From NCBI GenBank assembly GCA_025403435.1, contig CM046351.1, positions 25,881,730-25,945,729 of the forward strand: DNA of 64,000 nt, written 5' to 3'. Source of the stretch: Artocarpus heterophyllus. Lineage: Eukaryota; Streptophyta; Magnoliopsida; Rosales; Moraceae. The notes beneath the pieces are model-generated. The model was not told the DNA's origin and made no database searches. It saw only the letters and a program-made list of their open reading frames with translations. Position numbers and translations under genes: made by a program. Shown one piece after another: positions 12,095-25,478 of the stretch; position 1 is the first letter of the stretch, and each line of letters opens with the position of its first letter.

Positions 12095-13075
12095 AAGATC
12101 CAAATTGTGTGTTTTGTAAATGCCAAAATAATTAGACCCAAAAGTGAGTGGTCCATTTCCTCGTAAGTCATTTACACAACCTTTTCTGCTTAAAGCCGTT
12201 AATAAAATTTCTCCTTTTTTAATTTTTTTTTTACAACCTACGTTAAAAAACTTTAATTACAACTTAACATAAGCATCGCGTGGCTGAATTGATATCTATA
12301 AAACCTTTATTTTTTCCATCTGTAATTATCATAGAGGTGACAGGATGTACTCTATCATCATTTCAAGTTTTGTCCTTATCAATTTAGAGATGTTCTGAAA
12401 CATTTCCTTGAACTCAAAGAATAATATTTTAAAATTGAAAGGTTTAAAAAGCAATCTGCTAAATCCTGAAACGTTTAGGTGAGCAAAAGTATTTGCCAAC
12501 CACTACCCTTCTTCCCAACCGAATACAATTGGACCAAACGATCACAGATGTAAAGCGATGAAAAGAAAACGTCAAGTAAATAAAACTACTGCCACGTTAA
12601 CAATAAGCGATCACGCAGCAGAAACAAATATGGAGACCAGGGCACTAAAAATGCAAACAGGCTGAATGGCATTCGAGTTGTAAGAGGGGAGAAGGACTAA
12701 TTTTCACTTCCAAATATTTTACAAATCCTCTCTCCACAGAGAAATGGGGTCCGGAGACATTCTTATTCTACCACTAATAAACTACTCGGGACAATTTCAC
12801 AGGCATCGAGGGACAGCACAAGACGACAATGATACTATAGCCACCCGAAAAATCGAGAAAGAGGAGGCAAATGTAATTGTTGATTATAATGTTATGAATA
12901 ATGTCTTTTTGATCCCCTAAAAGTTCTTGAAGCAACATATAATTTCTTGATGAATTCTAGACTCACCATATTGGTTGGTTGAGAATTGAGATGGATACCC
13001 TTCCATGCATTCTCCAAGTTGTTACATCTGCATTCCACAGCTTTCCTGTTAACGTGGTATCAAGGATTATGGGCT
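12095..13075. other. 3' flank and probable 3' UTR of the peptidase gene
   Basis: The ~350 bases next to the stop codon (12720-13075) have mixed composition and may be the 3' UTR on the minus strand. I could not place a polyadenylation site. The remainder is AT-rich intergenic DNA. Confidence 0.35.
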
Positions 13076-16000
13076 CTACAACTTCACATGACCCAAGCTT
13101 CCTTTGAATGAACCATAAAGCGGTCGTGACCTTCTGAAACTGTAAATATCATCGATTCTGATCGAGCAGGGTTGCGCTGGTTCACTTTTGTCTGCTATGT
13201 ACTCGGAAGAGTGGAGGTTACCGAACACTCGCACGCTCAATGACTTCTTCTGAGGTGCGCCAACTTTTATATTTTCATCAAAGAAATCTATTAGTTCTTG
13301 TTGGGTAAGCTGCTTTAGTGCCGCAACCTGTCTCAAGACCATTGAGAAGAATAAACCAATTCATTTATACATTTGCAGACAGCACGTTTTTGTTCTTCAA
13401 ACAAGATCTCATATCACGCATTACCAGAAAAAAAAATAATAATAATAATAAAAAAAAATAGAATTAAACAAATTGATGCATCCTAATGAATTGATCGCCT
13501 CTAGTCATTAGGAGTGGATCTGACAGATATTCTTACCTCTGATTCTCTCCTATCAAACTTGAGAGTCCCTTTCGATATCTCTCGCCAGTAAAATCCAGAT
13601 TCTTCCCTTAAGTTCTTGTGCTTCTCAAGCTTCATATCAATTAAAGCATTCACGTTGTTCTGTGTAACATCAAAAAGAGATCACTCCTAAAAACAATTAC
13701 CAAAGTAATGCTATTGAAAATACAAAGGCTTCAATAGTATTTAGAAGTTTCAAGCCCATAAGACAGTACAAACCCCAAACCCGCCTAAAGTTTGAAAAAA
13801 ACGAGCCAATTGATCAAACAGAATACAAAATGCACCAAAGCCATGTTGATCTCACCTTGAAGTCCTCATTGGTCATTTCATATAATTTACTCTCAAACAT
13901 CTTCAGGAATGCTTCGACTCTCAAATCAATTTGTGCCGGACCCTGTTCAAATTAATACAGAGTTCTTGGGATATGGACCATATTTTAACAGGGAACCAAT
14001 GTTTAATAAAGGTATTACTATGCTTGTACCTTTGCCGTTGATTGGATAACGAACTGTACTCCACGGACACCAAAATCATTCCTGCATTCAGAAAATATGT
14101 CAGTTTTTTAGGGAAGGGAATGTCACCAATGAATTAAATCGAGGAACAACAAATTATTGCAAACCTTTGCGTCAAGAAAGTGACGTAACCAAGTTGCTCA
14201 ACTGATCTAAGCTGGTGGAAAGCTGGTTGCTTTGCAATGAGTGCAAAAAGCTGAAGTTTCACATTCAGCATAAGATCATCTCGATGGACCTAAAGTTTCA
14301 ATTGGATGCATTAAGGAAACAATATCAAAACCTCATAAACAGTGTATTGTTTAACAAACATGCCACAATAATTTATTAGCTTATCACTCTAAGAATCCAG
14401 AACTGAGACACTAAGATCCTAGAGAATGAAAACTAATCACGCTTGTTTTATCAAGAACGATAGAATATTCCTACGCAAATGAGATAATTGCTTATGTATA
14501 TAGACAGCTGAAAAACCTGAATATAATGGACAAGGGCAGAATTCTCATCACTTTGATTATGGCCTTCTGCAGGGTAGAAGTAATTGATACCCTTTTCAAG
14601 CTTAACAATTCTGTTTGTCAAATGTTGGGATGGGAATAAAGGTTGGCAAATCGGTTTTGAATCCTTAAACAGAACATCTTCTATATGCAGGATCATTGAC
14701 TCTGCTTCACTGCGTTCAATATTTCCTGAAAAAAAAAAAAAAAGAGGTGTGGGGTGGGGGGGGGGGGGGGGGGGGGGGGGGCGCGGGGGGGTTGTTAATG
14801 GGTAAGTTTCAAAAACCCAAATACGAATGTGACAGTTGACAAACTATTTTGGTAGAAAAGTCAAAAGGGGAACCTGCTACATAACACTCCAAGAAGGCTC
14901 TAGAGAGCATTAAAGGAACAAATTTAGAAAGATCATCAGCTTCCAGATGTGGAAGAATTTCAAGTTCTTCCATCCATGGCCATGTGCGATCTTGTAGAAT
15001 TAATGAGCAATAGAACATAGCCTGCTGGTAGGGCTGTTGAAACTTCAAATTTTGGTACTCTTTTGTTACCATTTCCTGATAAAGAGAAGAAAATTAAGTA
15101 AAACAATAACAGATTTATATGCTGAAGATACATCTGTCCAATATCACACAGCATTTTTGTAATTCCTTTAAAGATAAACATTTTTGGGCTTATGACTTCC
15201 AAGTTTCAGTGTAATACCATACAAAGAGTCATCCTGATGTTTAAAACCCGGTCAACAAAAACACAGTAACATCTAAAAATAAGATAGATAGAAACTAAAG
15301 GCCTCAACATTTACCTTGATCACAGCAAACCGGTCAGGTTTAACTTTGAACTTTGCTATTTTTTCGACCACAGTTTCCAGCAAGATCCGCAATTTGTGAT
15401 TATAACCAACTAGAGTCACCTACACAGACTCTACAGTAATTAAAAAAAAAAAAAAAAAAAACACTAGACCATCCACTCTCCAAACATAAACGAAATAAAA
15501 ATTTGAGCACACAAGAGAGAGAGGGAGGGAGCAAAAAATTATAAAGCAAAGGCAATTACAAATCAACCACAGGACCTAAATGGCTTAAGGTAATAGGAAA
15601 TGAATCCAACATGCATATCAAGCTTTGGCATAGACCGTCGAAGACCTTCAAGGCTTAGAGGACTTTCAGGCAGACCCTTACGTTGTCACCTTTCACATGC
15701 AATACCAAAAAGTCACTTTACTTTTTGACCCTGAATCTCAATGTATGCCTTTGACCACAGACACAGTGACTGCACCATTGGTTTTACTAGATAAACTACG
15801 AGACTGCAAATGCACTAAGCCCCACTACATAATCTCTTATTATAGGTCCCAAGTAATTAAACTTTTGGAAGTTTAACCTTAAAATTTAAAATGCAAGATT
15901 CTAGGTTTCTAAAATTTGATAAAAATAATGCAAAATCATGCATTACTCACAGAGAACTACAGAAGGAATATACCATATGTTCACTGATTCATAAATTATC

Positions 16001-19000
16001 CAGAAAACCCACAACTTAAAGCACAATATATCAGATTCAAATAGTCAAGAGTCTCAAGACAACACCTGAAAACCACTATCTGTGTGCTTTATGCTATAGT
16101 AAAGACCAGCAACACGAGCAAAATAAGCTGAAACACAGATGACTAAAATTAGCTTCATTTTGTCCCCCAAGAGGATAACATATCTTTAATACACAACTGA
16201 GATCAGTCAAGAATGATAGAACTTCTTTTTGTAAGGGAACAAAAGATCAAAGCATAAGAAGTTTCCAAAGATATCTTACCATATTCATTCAAGTAGTCCA
16301 TTAGCAACCGTGTAAAAATATCACTTAGAACTTCAGCTTCAGGGGAGTCACCAGCATGGGGACAACTGAAATCTATCTTAAAATACGCTTTTGGAGTAAG
16401 GAAAACGTTATCAGGTTTGTGCCACAATGTTGAATATGGTGACTTTCTTAAGAGCATAGGATATTTGACCTGTTTAGAATGGGCAATGGAATGAGAAATA
16501 CTGCGACATTGTGATAACCCTTTTTTAATTTTGATTTATGTTATACCCCCTCATGCACATTCTTAATTGACAAATCCGTGGGGATGAAGACATTAGGGGC
16601 TGGTAGATGCAGATCTCCGTTAGGAGAGGACAGCATCCATTCCTGCATTTAAATAAAATAAGCAATATCAGCATCTTGAGGATTCTATGCTTCAGAAAAT
16701 AAAATGACCACTAAATATCTTATTAAGTTAGAAGAGAATGCATAAAAAAAAGCATATTAATTCTCTTCTAAAAACAAGCATATTATTATACCAGTCCAAA
16801 AAGAACTCTTTTACTGTCATTATGATTTAAAATTCTACGTTCATAAATTTACTACATTCACATGAAGGTCCAAAACAAACCTGAATCATGGAACTAGTAA
16901 TTTTCTCAGTGGAATAAGCAGTTCCATACCATGGCTCAACCATGTCAGTATGATTTTCAAACTTCTTCGACTCCCAGAAAATTCTGTAAAAAGGAACACG
17001 CATTAGAAAATTTCCACGGGTTATAACCAACAGAGAGGAGAATTTGAAGAATGCTAACTTTATTTAACATAGTTGACGTACATCAATGCTGGTTTATTGC
17101 ACTTCCAGATAACTTTTACTTAGTTTTCTAAGTAACCCAATCATGCATGCAATTAACCAACACGAAGATCAAATAACCTTGCAATATGATAGAGGTCAAA
17201 AAGAAAAAAAAAATCTCGACATATGAAAGCGGTGAATTGGCATGGACTCCGGCTGCATAACTACTAATTTACATCTATAAAAAGTGACTGCATTACCTCA
17301 CATTGTTAGTAGAAAGCTCATCCAGTACTGTTTGAATAATGCTTGGACTAAAATTTGAGGGCAATGATGAACCCACCAGCCAGTCTTTTGGGGGATATAG
17401 CTGTAAGTTACTCAAAACTATCATACAGAAGTAATAAATCTTCTTTTTCCCTAAATTGTAGATGCTGTGCTCATAATGTCTAAACCCTCCAAAGTGGAAT
17501 GTCTAGTATGACTTGTCCAAACCCCTGTCCTCTATTTTACTGTACTTTTTTTAGTTTATTAATCAAAGAGTCATTTTCTTATATAATTGCAAAGTAATGA
17601 AAACCACTAAGGATGAAAAGCAGAAATCAAGCATCGAACAATTTAATCAAAGTAGAGGAGTACGGAGCACAAATAATACATCTTCTATATCACTTTGTTC
17701 CTTAAAAAGAAATTTATCCATTAATGTAAAGATAAATTCCAGAATCTTTAAAGCATGTAAGAAGCATGAATTTGTTAAAAGGCTTTCACATGTTGTACAG
17801 GAAAAAAAAAAAAAGAAGGGAAAAAATTGCTCAACAATACCTGCATAATGGTTGCGATGTTTACAGCATAATAAATAGGAGGAATTTTGTCTTGATAATG
17901 GAACTTTGTCTCACAAACAGCAGCAAGCTTCATTAAAATAATTGTGAAACCGTCTCAGAATCTTTAAAGAATAACTAGGACAACTTTGCATATGCATATG
18001 GAATACTAGAAAACACAATCAAAATTATAAAAATCTTAAGCAAAAAGAAAAGCAATTAAAAAAAAAGAAAAATAAATTACAAATATTACTTTAAAATATT
18101 GCATAACCATACCTCATCAAATATCCATTTGCAAACACCTGACTGTTTTAGTAAGCCAATGTATTTAAAAAGCAAACCTATTATATCTTGCATATGCTCT
18201 GCAATTCAATCAAAATAAATCCATCACGTTTACAAAACACAAAATTCAGATTGCTGGAGACCATAGGCACCTTTAAATATGTGTGTGTCCAAGAAATTTT
18301 TTTAACCACTCCCATAATGAGATAACTAAGATGGATAAATCGCTAACACATGAGCTAAAATTTAAATCAGTGTTGGCACCAAGAAACGAGGTCTGCCAAG
18401 AGAGGAAAGGGAAGAACTGACCTTGACCGGCATCAGTAAGGTCAATCACGACTTTAAAGAAAGTAAACTCCAAAGACCACTCCCACCACTCCCCTTCACC
18501 CGCAGACAAACTAGTAGCCCATCCTGCAGAATTTTAAAAAGCAATCAAATCAGGTTGATGATAGACAGCTTTATTCCTTGCACAAGTACATTTACATTAT
18601 TCCTATAAAGTTTTCTTTTTCTTTAAAAAAAAGTAAGCAATAAATTTATATCCCATAGCCATTGAGCACTTCATCAATGCAATTCCTCCAATGTGATATC
18701 TGTCCAACCAGTTTAGTCTAAAATTTGCATCAGTGCCTTGAACTGTTAAAACAGGTCCTTGTACGACATGATTGCACTGCCTCATGTGAAAGAACTGCAT
18801 TTTTCTGCTAGTAGAGGCAACTTGTAGGTTAGGCCCACAGAGCCAAACCATAGAATCTTCTGACCAATTTTGTCTTGTTAACATGATAAAAATCAATTTA
18901 CCACGGACCTAAAGCTTTCACCTTCAAGTTGACAACTCTTTTCTTGTTTCTACTTCAGCTTTTCAAATCTGACTTAATTGTTTATAAACCTCGACAGTAT

Positions 19001-22000
19001 ATTTACCGTAGCAAGAATAGACCATAGATTCTTCATGGAGACAAAAAAGGAGAAAACTGAGAATTGTGACGAGTGTGCACCGTACACGACAGGCACCCAG
19101 CACAGAGACAAAACAACAAAAAGAAAAAGGGACAAGAGAAAACGTTGGCCAAGAAAGAAATTCTTATAGAATAAAAATAAAAATTTTAACAAAATTGAGA
19201 GTGAAAATATAGTTATAAATATATATCTGAACAGTCAAGCTGGCGAAAAGGTTTTTTCATTACAAATAAGAAAATCCAAACATGAATGAATTTAGTGGAG
19301 AGAAGTTATAAATTTATGTAAATATCTTATGGTAAAAAATCGTATAACAAAAAGGAAGCATTTGAGAAACAACTCTGAAGTTCAAAGCACAAAAAATCTG
19401 CTAGAAAAATACCATCTCGGGCACGTTACGGAATACAAAACCCACCCAATGTTTTCAAGGTGTAATACAAAGATCCTTCTCCTTCGTGGCCAATAAGATG
19501 ACCAAGGTAACTGCAAGGCCCTTCCTTGTAATGGAGAATCTCTGGAGTAATGGGCCATACAATCCTCAATTTATGACCTTGCTTTATTGGGACTACTTTC
19601 ACAAGAATCTGAAACAAATATCGAAAAACGAAAGGACAACAGAATTAGTCATTCAATATCCACAGAACCTCTATGTTTCTGATATAAGCTTACTAGAATT
19701 GTTACCTTGCAACTCTTTAGGTAAGATTTTAGTGGTACAAATCATACCTGTAGATGTTCTGATGTGCAAGGCTGACCAGGAAAAATAGAGCAGCTGCGAT
19801 CGGTGTTTTTGATGTCTTTAAACTTCTCCTCCACAAGACCTTGGATTTTATCAAGATTCTCTGAAATATGCATGACAAAAATATTGCAATGATAAAAATA
19901 TCAATAAAACTAACTAACCGTGCTACAGCACCCCACTTCTTATAGAAAACTTAGTTACTAACCTTTTGCATATACAACCAGGTGCATAAGGTTGGCAGAA
20001 TAATTTTCTTCATAAAATTTAATAAGCTCATGTCTAGTGTCCAACCCTTTTGCTTTTGGACGGACCTCCAAAGTGTCCCGGTTCCCTATATAGGTGGCAC
20101 AAAGCAAAGGTAGAACTTTTGAACCAGATTCCTCAAAAATAAATAAAAAAATAAATATATATAAAAATTAAAATTAAAATTAAAAAAAACTTTTGAACCA
20201 GTGGCAACAGTTTTCGTTTTATTAAGACTATCCTTCATAAGATGTTATACGTGCTTATAAACAAAATTAAATCAATGCGACTAGTACCACATAGCAGCAA
20301 GCAGGGAAAAAAACTGTACCAAAAAAAAAGGTTAATAAAAGTAAAAATATCATCACTCCACAATAACAAAATGAAAGGTCGCTTGCAACTCAAAAAGTTA
20401 AGTAAACAACACCAACATAAACAGTCACCATAATTATGTTATGTAGTTTGATAGGAAAACATACTTTTTCAAAGTAAAGGTGTACCTACAATACAAAGTC
20501 AGAAGAGAACGAGAACTACTCCAAGCAATAACTAGACTACACTAGACCACATCCCGCTAACTCAAATTGAATGCTATACAGATTAAGACCAATCTAACCA
20601 TAATACAGCTAACGCATAGATCCCCTGGTTGATTCAGTGAGAAAGCTTAAATGCATACCCGTGCTAAATTTGTGGTATGGATGGCTCTCCAAACTCAAAT
20701 GTCTCTGGAGCTGCACACAGTTGTGTTGTAAATACACTTGGCATCATATTATTATTACAATTAGCTAGCCTGATTAACAAGCGAAGGAAATGATTTTGTT
20801 TCTGTAACACCACCGTATTACTTCTTATTGTCTACAAACAAATGAAATGGCTTCACATTTTGTGGAAAAATATGCAAATTCCAGATAATCCTGCACAGTT
20901 AGCAACACAAGAACAATACTTTATCCATAAAAATTCAATATTTCCTGCCATGTAACCGTAAAAGTGCCACTTCTTCAGGACTTCCAGAACAAGAAATTCA
21001 ACACCATTACCATAGACATCCTCCATTCCAGAAAGTGACTTCTCAAGCCAAATACTATTGGGCAAAAAAAAAAAAAAGCGGTCACCTAACAGTAGAATGG
21101 CAGTGTACCCTCCGTCTTTACATAGATTATTTTAATAAGTACAAACTGATTACTACCAAAAACCAGTTTCAGAACCTAATTTTAAAATCAATCTTTAAAA
21201 CACATAAGCCTGTTCTGAAAGAAGCAAACAAACAAAAACTATATAGTGCCTAAAATACAGATCATGACAATAACATAGTATATCCAGCATCTTGCAAGGA
21301 CATCAAGACTTCAAAAGGAATCAGGGCAGCATTTGTACCTGAATAAGTCTCCAAGCATCAGACAATAAGTTTTTCTGATTTTCTGAAATATTCAGAAGCA
21401 CGATCTCAACAATGATTACAACAACAAATAATAGAAAAATAGGCAAAATAAGTAGGAAATAAAATATATATATATATATATATATATATCAGAACAGAAC
21501 AGCCAACCAGAATCAACAGCTTTGATTTCTCTCGTTGTAGCATCAGCTGACATCAGGGGCTTGATAAAGAACTGAGCGAATCTGAACAATAAACCACAAA
21601 TATACTCCAACATCACAATCATCAAGAATATAGTGAGAAAATCAATAACAAAATGAAACTGATAGTAGCATCAACCTGTCCAAAGCCTCATCAAAACAAT
21701 CAGCATTAACGTCAAAATAGTAGTTGGTGTGCTCAGAACTGGTGAAGGCATTTCTGCTGCCCCCATGCTTTTTTTATCAAGAAGAAAAACAACATAAAAC
21801 ATGCAGAAAACAAAAGGATTAGTTGGCATGTCTAAGAAGATCTAGTCAATAAGTAGATAATACCAAAGTGAGGGAGGATGCATGCACATATATGGGGACG
21901 AGGCATGCACATATACACATCCAAAGAAAATCTTTAACAAAACAGGAAGCACATAAGAATGATACATGTAAATAGCTAACAAACAATGACCTATTAAAAC

Positions 22001-23401
22001 TAACTTGAATAAGAAAAGAAAGAAAGGTCCAACAACATTATGCTTAACACATCATGTACGAATGTATGTGCAAACATACATATTTAGAATCATCCCTACA
22101 GGTTTCTACAGGGATTAATATTCTTTAGGTCTTCAATGTATGGATAAGCTGGCACATAAATGACATAGTTTTTTGATGACTTCCTTGCCGGCTTCTAGTT
22201 TCTCACACATCATGCTTTCCAAATAAATCTTTATAAGACCTATTTATGACAACAAATTTTATTATTTGGGTTTGCCCGCACCCTCTAGAACTACGTGATA
22301 ACTCCACCCCTTATTGAAAACTAAAGACCTAATGCGCCCTATATTATTTTGTACAGCAACCTTTCACACTAGGCGCTCAGGCTTTTTGTCTGGGTATGAA
22401 TCATAATCACGTTTGCAAGAACTATGGCCTATATTACTAGCAAGGGTACTCTGTCCAAACCTGCTTTATTATCATTGTTACTTCCAACTCCCTTTAATCT
22501 TAAGTAGCTTGTAATTCTTTTGAGGTCAACCTACTATTTATATTATTTAAAATAAAATAAACATTGAAAAAAAACTTATACTTAACTAACTACCAAACAT
22601 TTCATTAAATCGTAGATAGCAGCAGAAGAAAAACCATAGAACAGATAATCTTTGTGAAGAATGAGAATAAGCACCTCAGTAATGTACTTTGAATAGCTGT
22701 CCTCCAAAGGGTATTTTTCGCTAGCATAAAATAGCATATGCTCTGCAACAAAAGCGAAATCAAATACACTAAAATTAAAGACAACATAAATAATGCCAAA
22801 GAATTGAATCTCTACCCCTAAAGCTAATACCCCCATTAAAAAAAGTATTCAAATCCAACAATCATTTAATCCACCATTAGCATTCATTTGATCAAATTCT
22901 TCACCCTCCATTCGAAGTGATTGTTTCAGCAATTCAAAATGACGAAACTAGAACACTCATTTGCAAAACAACGAATTCTAAAGCGGAAATAGAGTAAAAC
23001 CCGAATCAAACATACACATACACATACACATAACAATTCAACACCGTAAATTCGATACTAATAACAATTCATTTGCATCCAGAAAAGAAAAATACCGAGA
23101 AAATGGGCGAGTCCTTCGAGGCCGTCGGGGTCGGAGAAGGAGCCAACGCGGACATCCATGGAAGCAGCACACTGAAAAAAAAAAAAAAAAACGAAACGAT
23201 TAGAAATGAAAGAATCGTACAATTACAATCGAGAAATATAGAAATTCGAATGGCTCGAGGAGATTTAGGTTTTGCCTTGTCGGTATCGGGATCGCTGATG
23301 AGGAGGACTTGGAGGGAGTTTGGGAGGAGGATCCTCCTGTACTCCCTCTTGTCCGTACGGGCCTTGAAAATCCCCTCAACAGCTTCCTTACCGAACGCCA
23401 T
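13076..23401 (-). CDS. insulin-degrading-enzyme-like zinc metallopeptidase (M16), probably peroxisomal
   Basis: Homologue of Arabidopsis At2g41790 (PXM16). I traced 26 exons on the minus strand: 23276-23401, 23096-23171, 22675-22742, 21676-21767, 21508-21581, 21339-21382, 20659-20710, 19963-20085, 19748-19860, 19446-19608, 18422-18523, 18113-18198, 17841-17927, 17297-17400, 16881-16983, 16547-16642, 16280-16469, 16066-16127, 15315-15419, 14874-15075, 14517-14725, 14165-14289, 14030-14081, 13856-13942, 13537-13659, 13076-13327. They sum to 2916 nt, giving 971 residues plus TAG, with every phase matching; the family is about 970 long. The inverted zinc motif HFLEH is at residues 65-69 (His65 and His69 ligands, Glu68 catalytic), with Glu139 and the third ligand Glu146 downstream; the Glu146 codon is split by intron 5. 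The protein ends in VKL, which resembles a weak peroxisomal PTS1. M16 enzymes degrade short peptides in a closed chamber made of four related domains. There are no breaks. Moderate divergence occurs in exons 4 and 13. The first ATG matches the family N-terminus. Confidence 0.93.
14756..14789 (+). repeat. poly-G tract inside intron 20
   Basis: 26 consecutive G residues (14756-14781) followed by CGCG and eight more G. Just left is a 15-base A run interrupted by GAGGTGTGGGGT. On the gene strand this reads as poly-C, then poly-T, then the CAG acceptor of exon 21, so the T run may serve as polypyrimidine tract. Run length may be unreliable in an assembly. Confidence 0.85.
21464..21489. repeat. (AT)n microsatellite in intron 5
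   Basis: About 13 uninterrupted AT units between exons 5 and 6 of the peptidase gene. Confidence 0.85.
23172..23275 (-). other. GC-AG intron (intron 1 of the peptidase gene)
   Basis: Exon 1 ends after Lys42 in AAG, followed on the minus strand by GCAAAACC; exon 2 starts after TTCAG with TGTGCTGC. No GT donor at the junction preserves the DPDTDK-CAAS protein join, so the donor is GC. The other 24 introns fit GT-AG. Confidence 0.85.
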
Positions 23402-23829
23402 TAATATTCTGCAACTGTAAATCGAATCTTCCTCTGTTTTCTCTCTCTACCGAAACGGAAAGAGAGAGAGAGAGAACAATTGTAGACTCAGATAGATTTT
23501 CATCTTGCTTTTTTGCTGCGTGCCTTTTCCGTCTGATCAGGCGACGACTTGTGGATGCCCTGTTGTGACGTCTTGTCTGTCTCGGTAGATTGCTACCCTT
23601 CCATAAAAACGACATGTCGTACTTTCTCAAAAGAAAAATAAAATGTGTCGTTTTCAATGACGGATGTAGAAGACTTCGCCGGTTGCTAATATCACCAGGC
23701 CGGCCTGTTTGTCGCTTCCTAGAAGAATATTATTATCGGATTCTTGAGATCAAAATTTATGTGTTGTCCTTCTTTGTTTCTGTTCAATAAAGTTTTAACT
23801 CTTAAGAATATTAATAGTAGCAGTGTCAT
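23402..23829 (-). promoter_or_regulatory. 5' flank and probable 5' UTR of the peptidase gene
   Basis: Directly upstream of the start codon on the minus strand lies a pyrimidine/purine-biased stretch with a (CT)n run at 23458-23475 on the gene strand, common in plant 5' leaders. I found no convincing TATA box. The fold-back repeat begins about 430 bases upstream of the ATG. Confidence 0.4.
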
Positions 23830-25260
23830 TTAGGGTCTATTTGAGAAATAGATTTAAATTAATGATTTGATTTGAGTTTTGTGATTTGAATTAGGATTTA
23901 TATTAATGATTTGAATTATTATCCAAATTAACGCTTGGATATGCATTTAAGTTTTAATCCGAATATAAAATAAAATTGAAGTTTGTGTTTGAAGAGGTAG
24001 TGAACAAAGTTTTTTGATTTATTAACAAATTTAATAAAATCTTAAAGTTATTGATCTTAAAAAATATGCAATATGAATCTTAATTTATTCTTTTTTTATT
24101 AGAAACACAATAAAAAAGAATCATCTCAATTGAATATCAAATGAAGAAGTTATGATTTTTTTCCTCAAATATAAGAGAAAGAATTTCAGCTTTTATTGTA
24201 GTAAAGATATCCGAGTATCAAGAGTTTAGGGGATTAGAACTCTGAAAATTTAGGGGTTGTTTGTTTGGAGTATTCTTTGTACTCAATGAACTCAAATTTA
24301 GATTCAAGTATCAAGAATTCTTTAGATACATGTTTGTTCCACCAAAAATCTGAATCCTTTGAGTATTAAGAATCTAAGTTTTTAGAGTTCTGACTTCCCC
24401 TAAACTTTTGATATTCAGATATCTCTGCTACAGTAAAAACTGAAATTCTCTCTTCTATATTTGAGAGAAAAAAAAATCATAACTTCTTCATTTGATATCC
24501 AATTGAGATTATTCTTTTTTCATTATGTTTCTAGTAAAGAGAGGAATAAATTAAGATCCATATTGCATATTTTTTGAGATCATTAACATTCAAAATTTTT
24601 TTAGATTTATTAATAAATTAAAAACTATTTTCACTACCTTTCCAAACACATATTACAATTTTATTCCATATTCAGATTAAAACTTTAATGCACATCCAAA
24701 CGTCAATTCGAATAATAATTCAAATCACTAACTTAAATCCTGTGTATGGAATAAAATTAGAGTTTGTGTTTGGAGAGGTAGTGAAGATAGTTTTTGATTT
24801 ATTAATAAATCTAATAAAATCTTAATGTTAATGATCTAAAAAAATATACAATATGGATCTTGATTTATTCCTCTTTTCATTAGGAACACACTGAAAAAAG
24901 AATCATCTCAATTGGATATCAAATGAAGAAGTTATGATTTTTTTCCTCAAATATAATAGAGAATTTTAGTTTTTACTGTAGCAAATATATTCAAGTATCA
25001 AAAGTTTAAGGGGATGAGAACTCTGAAAACTTCGATTCTTGATACTCAAAGGATTCGAATTTTGGATGAAACAAACACATATCCAAAGGATTCTTAATAC
25101 TCGAATCCAAATTTGAGTCCAAAGAATATAAAAAGTTATCAAAACAAACATGCTAGATTCTTGATACTCATTTGATTCAGATTTTAAGGAAAATAAACAC
25201 GTATCTAAAAAATTCTTGATACTTGAATTTAAATTTGAGTCCCTTGAATCCAAAGAATCT
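23830..25260. mobile_element. fold-back repeat (inverted plus direct arms)
   Basis: 23970-24240 is repeated inverted at about 24395-24700 (roughly 85% by eye) and again direct at 24745-25030. Shared words include ATCAAATGAAGAAGTTATGA and GGTAGTGAA. The spacer 24245-24395 and the tail 25030-25260 both carry repeated 'TTGAGTATCAAGAATC' words, themselves in both orientations. The outer left end is near TTTAGGGTCTATTTGAG. No protein is encoded. A transcript through arms 1 and 2 would form a ~300-bp hairpin. Confidence 0.7.
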
Positions 25261-25310
25261 ATTGCTCAACAATTAAATAAATTTACTAGAATCCTCATAT
25301 TTCTTAATCT

Positions 25311-25320
25311 TATAAATGAA
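25311..25320 (+). promoter_or_regulatory. possible TATA box before the 42-codon ORF
   Basis: TATAAATGAA lies 30-39 bases upstream of the ATG at 25350. AT-rich surroundings make chance occurrence possible. Confidence 0.25.
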
Positions 25321-25349
25321 TTTCATCTCAAGAGAGAGGGGAAAATAAA

Positions 25350-25478
25350 ATGGAAAAAGTAGGAATCGCTGGTACTATTTATGATGTCCCCGGGATTGTA
25401 GCAGGGATCGTCAACAAACCTTGCAGGGTTGCTTTCAAACTACTGCTGCTAGTAGTACTCTATGCAAGATATATATAA
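25350..25478 (+). CDS. possible small protein, 42 residues, unrecognised
   Basis: ATG to TAA, 42 codons, in a context (AATAAAATGGAA) acceptable for a plant start. The frame has balanced codon use and is clearly GC-richer than the AT-rich DNA around it. The peptide starts MEKVGIAG, has a Gly/Val/Ile-rich middle with a Cys at position 25, a run FKLLLLVVLY (29-38) that could be a membrane segment, and ends ARYI. I do not recognise a family. It may be a real small gene, a relic exon, or chance. It follows directly after the fold-back repeat. Confidence 0.35.
   Translation: MEKVGIAGTIYDVPGIVAGIVNKPCRVAFKLLLLVVLYARYI

Noticed and set aside
17597..17848. 83-codon plus-strand open frame in intron 13 of the peptidase
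   Set aside because: Lys/Ser-rich with a poly-A tail-like run, opposite to the gene and without protein-like features.
23073..23420. 115-codon plus-strand open frame across the start of the peptidase gene
   Set aside because: It overlaps exons 1-2 of the peptidase on the other strand, whose protein match and splice sites are clear.
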